Of a stretch of 64,000 nucleotides of DNA, positions 57,797 to 64,000 are shown in pieces. The position numbers and the translations under genes are program-made. This stretch comes from an uncultured Desulfatitalea sp. (GTDB taxonomy: Bacteria; Desulfobacterota; Desulfobacteria; Desulfobacterales; Desulfosarcinaceae). The stretch covers positions 1,314,749 through 1,378,748 of the forward strand of contig CALMNL010000004.1 of assembly GCA_937868765.1 (NCBI GenBank), written 5' to 3'. The notes under the pieces were generated by a model. The model saw only the letters and a list, made by a program, of their open reading frames with translations. It searched no databases and was not told the DNA's origin. The number at the start of each line of letters is the position of its first letter. Positions within the stretch are counted from its first letter, which is position 1.

Positions 57797-59214
57797 AAGA
57801 GTTGTTCAAGCTGTTCGACCGCATCATCCAGCGGGTCAACATCAACCTGCGCGAGATGGCCTTCGACGCCACCCCTTATGTGAGCCAGCTGATCCGCCTC
57901 GAGCACATGCTCAAATTCTACGCCTTTTACGGTATCACTCCCAACCATCCGTTGAGCCTCGAATTCCAGCACTCCAGCCTGGCGGGCAGCTATTTCCTGG
58001 GCAAGTGCCGCACGACCAACTCCATTCTCTACAAGAGCGACATCCGGGGAGACGAACTGAAGAAAAAAGGAGATGTGCTGCGTTACCAGGATTTCGAGAT
58101 CCACATGACCAAGGACGAAATGATCGACATCGAGGACAGCATCCTGATCAAGACCCTGGTGCACAATTACTCCCACGACCCGGAAACCATCGAGAAGTTC
58201 TTCATCCACAACACGGTCTCGACCCAGTACGCCAACATCCACGGCTCGCCCAGCGAGGGCTGTTTCGTGGGGCCCTTCGCCACCGTGGATTTGACCACCC
58301 AGACCGACTGCGTCATCGGGGCTTATTCCTACATCCAGGCCGGCGAGATCAGCCACCTGAACATCGACCCGGGAACGATCTGGGTGCGCGGGGGCGAGAA
58401 GTTCAACTTTCTCTACCGCCATCCGGCCGAGGCGCTGCGCCGCTACATCCATTTCGAGGCCGGCCAGGCCCCCAAGGGGATTTTCATGGAGTTCGTGGAG
58501 GCGCGCAAGCACGAGTTCCAGCGCATTTTCGACGTGGTGCACATCGAACCCTCGGTGCCGGTGCCCAACACCGCCTCCCTGGACCGTTACGCCGTGGTGC
58601 GGCCCAAGACCCGCATCAATGAAAACGTGCTGGTCTCCCAGCGGGCCTACCTGCAGAACGCCTGGATGGGCAAAGGGGCCAATGCCCAGGAGAACTGCTA
58701 CATCATCAACTCCCGGCTGGAGGGGTACAATGTCACGGCCCACGGCGCCAAGATCATCGACGCCGACCTGGGCGAAAACGTCTTCGTGGGCTTCAACAGC
58801 TTCCTGCACGGCAAGCCCGAATGCCGCCTGAACATCGGCCGGGACAGCGTGATCATGCCGCATACCATCATCGATACCGACCGGCCCCTGGCCGTTCCGG
58901 CCGGCCGCCTGGTGTGGGGCCTGATCACCGACGAGGCCAGCTTCGAGGCCAACAGCATGAGCCTGGAGGCCTTCTCCCGGATCGAGCGGCCCTTCTGCCA
59001 GGGAGACATGTGCTTCGAGGGCAAGGGCGCGGCTTTCGTGAAGGCTTTCAAGGACCGCATCCACCATATTCTCGAAGCCAACGGCGCCTTCTTCGACGGG
59101 GAGAAAAACAAGGGCCACGCCCAGAAGAACCAGAACATCTCGTTCAACACCATCCAGCCCTATCCCAAAGGCAAGCTGGAGGGGCTCTACCCCACCATCC
59201 TGATCAAGCCTTGA
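57793..59214 (+). CDS. Left-handed beta-helix (hexapeptide-type) protein, transferase-like
   Basis: 473 residues. Mid-to-late region has hexapeptide-style turns (VIGAYSYIQAGEISHLNIDPG, NVLVSQRAYLQNAWMGKGAN, NCYIINSRLEGYNVTAHGAK, IDADLGENVFVGFNSFLHGK, GRDSVIMPHTIIDTD). Such folds are found in acyl- and nucleotidyl-transferases. An N-terminal ~150-residue helical part (FKLFDRIIQRVNINLREMAF) and a C-terminal extension are not standard. Translation is coupled to the CBS gene (ATGA). It ends at TGA, where the convergent TPR gene also ends, so the two stop codons overlap by 11 bp. Substrate unknown. Confidence 0.75.
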   Translation: MKELFKLFDRIIQRVNINLREMAFDATPYVSQLIRLEHMLKFYAFYGITPNHPLSLEFQHSSLAGSYFLGKCRTTNSILYKSDIRGDELKKKGDVLRYQDFEIHMTKDEMIDIEDSILIKTLVHNYSHDPETIEKFFIHNTVSTQYANIHGSPSEGCFVGPFATVDLTTQTDCVIGAYSYIQAGEISHLNIDPGTIWVRGGEKFNFLYRHPAEALRRYIHFEAGQAPKGIFMEFVEARKHEFQRIFDVVHIEPSVPVPNTASLDRYAVVRPKTRINENVLVSQRAYLQNAWMGKGANAQENCYIINSRLEGYNVTAHGAKIIDADLGENVFVGFNSFLHGKPECRLNIGRDSVIMPHTIIDTDRPLAVPAGRLVWGLITDEASFEANSMSLEAFSRIERPFCQGDMCFEGKGAAFVKAFKDRIHHILEANGAFFDGEKNKGHAQKNQNISFNTIQPYPKGKLEGLYPTILIKP

Positions 59215-62200
59215 GCGCCGCGCGGGTCAACGTCCCGGCCTGCCGGCGCTTGACCCGCTGCCTCCATGCCGGCATGACCCAGGCCCCCGCGCGCTGCCAG
59301 GCCATGTCCTTCTTGAACAGCTTGGCCAGCTCGGGTACGGCCTGGGGCTCGGCCCGCAGCAGCTGGCGGAACTTCAAGAGGACCAAGGCCTGGTGGTTCT
59401 CGCCTGCCCGTTTCCAGTAGCCGCTGTCGGTGTCTTCCAGCACGCTGGCATACTGGTCGGTCCAGGCCAGAAAGTCTTCATCCATGCCCAGGCGCAGGGC
59501 TGCCTCGGCATACTTGCCGACCACGAACTGCAGGGTGTGGTCCGTCGGCAGGGTGCGCACGGCTTCCCGGGCGGTCGCAAGGATCAGGCGCAGCTTGCGC
59601 TCGCGGCCGAGTCCGCGGCTGTCTTCGATGGCGATGAGATAGTTGGTGACCACCCACAGCTCGCAGCCGGGATGGGCCTGCCAGCGCGCCATCCACCGGC
59701 GGGCCTGCCGGCCTTTCTTGCGCGGGGCGGTGGCCAGGGCATGGCCGATGATCTGCCACACCTTGGTGCGCGTTTCGGCAAAGGCAGCGTGCTTTTTGGC
59801 GAAGCGGAACAGGTAGCGCCGCAGGCCGAAATCTTCCAGCTTGCTGAGGATGGCCGCCGTATAACTGCCCATGGGGTTGTCGCGGTCCTGGGCCGTGGCC
59901 AGCATCTGCTTCAACTGCTTCACCGCCTGGGGTTCAATCCCGATCCGCCACAGCAGCCGCCCCAGGCTGCCCGGGCCGGGCAGAGGCCAGGCCTGGACGG
60001 TGTCGGCCACCAGCATCTCGAAGCAGGTGGCCCCGATGGCCGCCCCGTTCCGCCAGGCGCCCAGGCCTTCCCGGACCAGGCGGCCCAGTTGATTGTGTTC
60101 CTTGAAGGCCTTGCGGACCGTGTGACGGCACCAGTCGCCCGCATCGGCCGGCAGCTGCATCAAGGCCAGGGCCGCCGCCAGGGCTGCGTCGAACTCCTGC
60201 AGGTCGGCCTTGAGCGCCACTTTGCGGGCCAGTAGATAGGGCGAGTCCGGGTAGACCTTTTCGATGGCCGCCAGGATCTTTCCGGCCGGGGTATACTTCT
60301 CCTGCGCGTAGAGAATGTCGAAGCGCAGGCAGTGAATCTTCTCGTTTTCGGGAAAGTCGTGCAGCAGTCGCGCCCACTGGGCCCGGGTGGCCTCGTCGTC
60401 CACGCCGGCCTTGTGCAGCAAAAAGAGCTTGTCGCAGGCGAAATCGGGATTTTCTTCGAGCACCGGCGGCACATCGCCCAGCACGCGCCGGGCGAACTCC
60501 CAGTTCTCGTCCGCTTTGATCCACTCCAGCAGCAGCCGCCAGGGCCACGCTTCTTTGGGAAAGCGCTTGACGATGTCGGCCACCTGGTCGAAGGCCTCGC
60601 TCTTTTTGCCTTCCATGCGGTCGATCCAGGCCAGCCGGGTGAGCAGCTGGCATTGGTCCACCGCGTAGGGCTGCTGCTCGGCCATGACCCGGCGCGCCTC
60701 GTCGAAACGCTTCTGGTGAGCGCACAGCCGGGCCAGGCGGTCGGCGGCATCGAAGAAGCGTGCGTTGCACGCAAGGGAGCGTCGGTAGGCGGCGGCCACG
60801 GCCTCCATGTCCGAGGTCAGGCTGCTGCGCCACAGGGCGTCCCCGTACTCCTTCCACAATACGGCGCCCCGGGGATATCGCCGGGTGCCGCCCTCGGCCG
60901 CGCTCACGGCCATTTCGTCCAGGCCGTTGTCGAAGAGCAGCTCCACGACGGCGCCCCGGAAGCCCACGTCTTCGGGGATCTTGGCCAGGCTGTCGGCCAC
61001 GGTGTCGGCGGCCGCCTCCTTTTTGCCCTGCTTGAACAATAGATCGATCAGATCATAGCGCACCCGGCCGTCCAGGGGGGTCAAGGCGACGCCCTCCCGC
61101 AGCAGCGCCTCGGCCCGGGCCAGTTCGCCCTGGTACTGGTAATAGTCGGCCAGTTGCCGGCGCTGGATGCTGCTGAGGGGAAATTGCTTCAGGATGGCCA
61201 GCGAGCCGGCCACCCACTTCTCCTGGTCGCGCAGGATGCGGTGGGCCCGGGAGAGCAGGAACTTGAAGTCGGCGTGATGGGGAAAGCGCGCCATGGCTGC
61301 TTCCAGCAGGCCCACGGCCCGCTCGGCATCCGAGCGGCCCTGGCCGTGGTAGAGCAGCAGGCGGGCCTTGGCCTTGATGATTTCAGGATCGTCGGGGAAT
61401 CTTCGCTGCCAGCGGTCCACCAGGCTGCGGGCGGTGCGGCTGCCGAAGCACTCGGCGGCCATCTCCACGAGCTCCTTGGCCATGTTCAGGAAGCCGGTGC
61501 ATTTGAACATGGCCTGTTCCAGTTCGGCGAACAAGGCCTTGCGGGTGTCTTGCTGCAGCTTGCCGGACAGGTACCAGGCCTGCTGGAAGGCGTGGCTGTA
61601 TTCGGGATCGAGGTGCACGGCCTTGAGATAGAGATCGATGGCCCCCTGGATGCGGCCGGCCAGGGCGGCGGCTTCGGCGCGGATGGCGAAGAGCACCGGC
61701 TCGTGGGGCGAGAGCCTGCGGCATCGCAGGAGCGTTTGGGCGATCTCGCCGCGGATGGCGCCCTGGGCGTGGTACGGGTCGAGATCAATGAGATGCAGCA
61801 GTGCAAAAGCCAGCTCCCGCAGGCCCCAGGTGTCGAAGGTGTTGCGTTTGATCCGGTTGCGCAGCAGCGTCAGGCGCTCTTCGTCCATGAAAAGGGCCTT
61901 GAGGAAATCGTAGTGCAGCATTTCGAAACCGTCGTGGTCCGGGTTGTCCGCCATCCATTGCCGGGTCAGGTCCAGCGCGGCGTCCATGCCGTGGGCCAGG
62001 GAGCACAGGTTCGCCAGAGCTCGGCGGGCCTCCAGGTTGTGGGGCTGCTCGGCGCTCCACTGCTCGCAGTGGGTCAGGGCTGTGGCCCAATCGCCGTTGG
62101 AGCGGTAAAAGGCGGTGGCGGCCTCCAGAAATGCCGGCCGATGGCCGATCTGCTGCAGGGCTGCCAGGCTCTCGCGCTCCTCCGCCTTGAAGCCCATGCG

Positions 62201-64000
62201 GCCCCAGAAGCCCACTGCATAGGCCAGCAGCCAGGCGTCCCGGGGGCGTTTGCAAAGTGCCTGCCGCAGGCCGGCCACGGCTTCGTCGGGATAGCCGTAG
62301 TCCTCGTAGGCATCGATCAGGGTGCTCCAGACCTCGCCCCCCGCCACCGTGTCGCCCAGTTTGTCCGTGCGCGCCTTGAGAAATTCGAATCCTTCCCGGA
62401 GCCGATGGTTTTTGGCCAGGGCGTCCAGATAAGCGCGGGCGTAATGGTGGTTCTCCAGTTCGAGCAGGGCGGCGCAGCGAAAGGGCAGGGTGCTTCCGGA
62501 AAAATCACCCTCTTGCACCCGCAGGTCGCCCAGCACATGGTAGCTGGCCGCATGGGACGGTTCGCGGCCCAGGGCGTCGTAAAGCTGCTGCGCCGCGACC
62601 GCCTGCCTGGTTTTGACCATGCCGACGTAGCTGGCGTACTGGGAGACATATTCAGCGGGCGGATAGTGCCACTGCTGGGTGGCCCGGATGCCGGGCATGC
62701 GTTTGTGAAAGACGATGCGCGACAGCATCTTGCGGATGCGGCTGCGATTGCCGGTGCGGTAGAGATTGGCCAGCAGCTCCTGGCGGATGTGTTCGCAGTC
62801 GGGAAATCGGGCCAGCAGCTGCTCCTGGACTTCGATGGCCTCGCCCAGCCGGCCGGACAAACCCAGGTGGATGCCTTCCAGGCGCGTCACGAAGGGATCT
62901 TCGGGAAAATCGGCGCGCAGGCCCTCGATGATCTGGCGGCCTTCGGCCAGGCCGGCTGTTTCGCGCGTCTCCTGGTAGGCGATGAAGGCGCTGTAGGGGG
63001 CGCTGGCCGCTTCGGGAATGGCGGAGAGCCGGTGGGCCTCGGTCGGCGGGACCACGGCGATGGCCTCGAGCCCGAACGGTCCCTCGTCATCGCCCAGGCG
63101 CGTCAGCAGCACTTTATCCAGGCGGGTGCTGGAGGGGTCGTGTATCAGCAGCACGCTGGCCGCCTCATCCACCCCCACGGCCGCCATGGCGTGATAGTAA
63201 TAGATGGACTTGACCATCACCACGAAAGGCAGATCGCTCTGGATCAGCCGCCGGGCCAGTTCGCCGTCCACGATGAAGGCCTTGGCCCGCAGGCCCTGGA
63301 CCTTAAGCCAGTCGAGCATGCGCCAGGCGGCAGTGCCGTTATAGGTCAGCTCGTCGGCCAGCCGGTCGCTGTCGATGGTCTGGCCGAAGCGACCCAGGAC
63401 CGAAGCCACGCTGGCCGGCAGACAGGTGTTGTGCTTTTGGAAGACCGGATCATAGCCCGTGACCGTCTCCCGGCCGGCGGGATTGGCCTCGATGTTGGCC
63501 AGCACGGTCTGGTAGAAGGGGTGTTGGACCGCGGCCGCCTCGGCCTGCATGGCTGCTCGGTCCTTGCGCAGCCAGGCGATATCCAGGCGCACCAGGGCCA
63601 GGTGCTCGTGGAGCTCTGCGTCCGCCAGGGGCGCCAGGACTTCCAGATCCTGCGCCAGCTGCGCCGCCTGACCGGTCAAGCGCAGGTTTTCTTCCCGGGG
63701 GGCGCGTTCGGCCACCGCACACAGGTACCAGATGGCGGTCAGCGCCAGTTCGTACGACTGCTTCTGCTGCGCAATCGCCTGCAACCGCGCCGCGGCCTGG
63801 TCGGTGCGGCCCAGCTTGGTCAGAATGCGTCCGAGGGTTGCGGCCCCCTGGGGCATGCCGGGGGAAAGGGCCCAGGAGGCTTCGATGGCTTCCAGGGCCT
63901 GGGGCCAACGGTCTTCGAAGCAGAGCACTTCGGCTTCGCAACAGCGCACCCAGGCACTTTCGATGCCCAGCGTCGCAGCCGTGGCGAGATGCCGGCGGGC
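59204..64000 (-). CDS. Giant TPR protein with embedded C39-like peptidase domain (partial, N-terminus outside window)
   Basis: About 1598 residues are visible and the frame stays open to the right edge, so the N-terminus is missing. TPR-like helical pairs run through most of it. At about residues 150-275 of the visible part sits a papain-fold domain like C39 bacteriocin-processing peptidases: FQKHNTCLPASVASVLGRFG with the nucleophile-like Cys, IYYYHAMAAVGVDEAASVLL with the His, and IHDPSSTRL with the Asp. It is then followed by a long TPR array to the C-terminus. No signal peptide visible. Function unknown; likely a protein-processing scaffold. It overlaps the beta-helix gene by 11 bp tail to tail. 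Confidence 0.82.
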   Translation of the reverse strand, partial: ARRHLATAATLGIESAWVRCCEAEVLCFEDRWPQALEAIEASWALSPGMPQGAATLGRILTKLGRTDQAAARLQAIAQQKQSYELALTAIWYLCAVAERAPREENLRLTGQAAQLAQDLEVLAPLADAELHEHLALVRLDIAWLRKDRAAMQAEAAAVQHPFYQTVLANIEANPAGRETVTGYDPVFQKHNTCLPASVASVLGRFGQTIDSDRLADELTYNGTAAWRMLDWLKVQGLRAKAFIVDGELARRLIQSDLPFVVMVKSIYYYHAMAAVGVDEAASVLLIHDPSSTRLDKVLLTRLGDDEGPFGLEAIAVVPPTEAHRLSAIPEAASAPYSAFIAYQETRETAGLAEGRQIIEGLRADFPEDPFVTRLEGIHLGLSGRLGEAIEVQEQLLARFPDCEHIRQELLANLYRTGNRSRIRKMLSRIVFHKRMPGIRATQQWHYPPAEYVSQYASYVGMVKTRQAVAAQQLYDALGREPSHAASYHVLGDLRVQEGDFSGSTLPFRCAALLELENHHYARAYLDALAKNHRLREGFEFLKARTDKLGDTVAGGEVWSTLIDAYEDYGYPDEAVAGLRQALCKRPRDAWLLAYAVGFWGRMGFKAEERESLAALQQIGHRPAFLEAATAFYRSNGDWATALTHCEQWSAEQPHNLEARRALANLCSLAHGMDAALDLTRQWMADNPDHDGFEMLHYDFLKALFMDEERLTLLRNRIKRNTFDTWGLRELAFALLHLIDLDPYHAQGAIRGEIAQTLLRCRRLSPHEPVLFAIRAEAAALAGRIQGAIDLYLKAVHLDPEYSHAFQQAWYLSGKLQQDTRKALFAELEQAMFKCTGFLNMAKELVEMAAECFGSRTARSLVDRWQRRFPDDPEIIKAKARLLLYHGQGRSDAERAVGLLEAAMARFPHHADFKFLLSRAHRILRDQEKWVAGSLAILKQFPLSSIQRRQLADYYQYQGELARAEALLREGVALTPLDGRVRYDLIDLLFKQGKKEAAADTVADSLAKIPEDVGFRGAVVELLFDNGLDEMAVSAAEGGTRRYPRGAVLWKEYGDALWRSSLTSDMEAVAAAYRRSLACNARFFDAADRLARLCAHQKRFDEARRVMAEQQPYAVDQCQLLTRLAWIDRMEGKKSEAFDQVADIVKRFPKEAWPWRLLLEWIKADENWEFARRVLGDVPPVLEENPDFACDKLFLLHKAGVDDEATRAQWARLLHDFPENEKIHCLRFDILYAQEKYTPAGKILAAIEKVYPDSPYLLARKVALKADLQEFDAALAAALALMQLPADAGDWCRHTVRKAFKEHNQLGRLVREGLGAWRNGAAIGATCFEMLVADTVQAWPLPGPGSLGRLLWRIGIEPQAVKQLKQMLATAQDRDNPMGSYTAAILSKLEDFGLRRYLFRFAKKHAAFAETRTKVWQIIGHALATAPRKKGRQARRWMARWQAHPGCELWVVTNYLIAIEDSRGLGRERKLRLILATAREAVRTLPTDHTLQFVVGKYAEAALRLGMDEDFLAWTDQYASVLEDTDSGYWKRAGENHQALVLLKFRQLLRAEPQAVPELAKLFKKDMAWQRAGAWVMPAWRQRVKRRQAGTLTRAALKA

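Overview
The window looks like a piece of chromosome from a Gram-negative, GC-rich, strictly anaerobic Desulfobacterota (deltaproteobacterial) sulfate reducer, probably near Desulfosarcina or other Desulfobacteraceae. This rests on the flavin-based HdrA/MvhD/MetV/MetF electron-transfer operon, a UGA-encoded (selenocysteine) MvhD, rubredoxin-type domains, a Na+-pumping decarboxylase subunit pair, a Gram-negative YidC with its large periplasmic domain, and outer-membrane proteins. The taxonomic assignment is inferred from gene content only.

Left arm (1-10.3 kb, all on the minus strand): an MshA-like glycosyltransferase cut by the window edge, a FemAB/CelD-type acyltransferase and an unusual peptidase S51/CysRS-C-domain chimera form one operon. 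They are followed by a multi-PAS soluble histidine kinase, a HEAT-repeat protein and a fusion of an EndoQ-like PHP nuclease with a UvrD-type helicase.

Origin region (10.3-29.7 kb): an RdgC-like protein split into two genes, then an AT-rich intergenic segment with three identical TTATCGACA boxes (candidate oriC), then dnaN-gyrB without dnaA or recF, archaeal-type thyA, asnS and an HtrA protease (minus strand), a TIGR03960-type radical SAM protein, rng, and the classic rpmH-rnpA-yidD-yidC-jag-mnmE block. A perfect ParB-binding parS palindrome follows mnmE. The switch from minus-strand to plus-strand genes near 10.3-11.9 kb fits a replication origin there.

Metabolic and envelope region (29.7-38.3 kb): a PrmA-like methyltransferase, a membrane protein with two rubredoxin domains plus a small ABM-domain protein, Na+ decarboxylase beta and gamma subunits without an alpha subunit, a PepD-type dipeptidase, a lipoprotein, and a sigma-54 response regulator.

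Electron-bifurcation operon (38.5-45.3 kb): divergent from the sigma-54 regulator and behind a -24/-12 promoter lie a 1487-residue HdrA/NfnB-like/HdrA fusion, selenoprotein MvhD, MetV and MetF. Together they predict a methylene-tetrahydrofolate reductase complex of the Wood-Ljungdahl pathway. A response regulator and a hybrid histidine kinase follow.

Right arm (49-64 kb): a likely decayed small gene, a CsgG-like/FN3-like lipoprotein/outer-membrane-barrel operon, a methyltransferase, an aminotransferase and a GNAT acetyltransferase divergent from a TetR regulator, two tandem tRNA-Ser genes with a strong terminator, a CBS-domain protein coupled to a left-handed beta-helix protein, and a giant TPR protein with an embedded C39-like peptidase domain that runs off the window.
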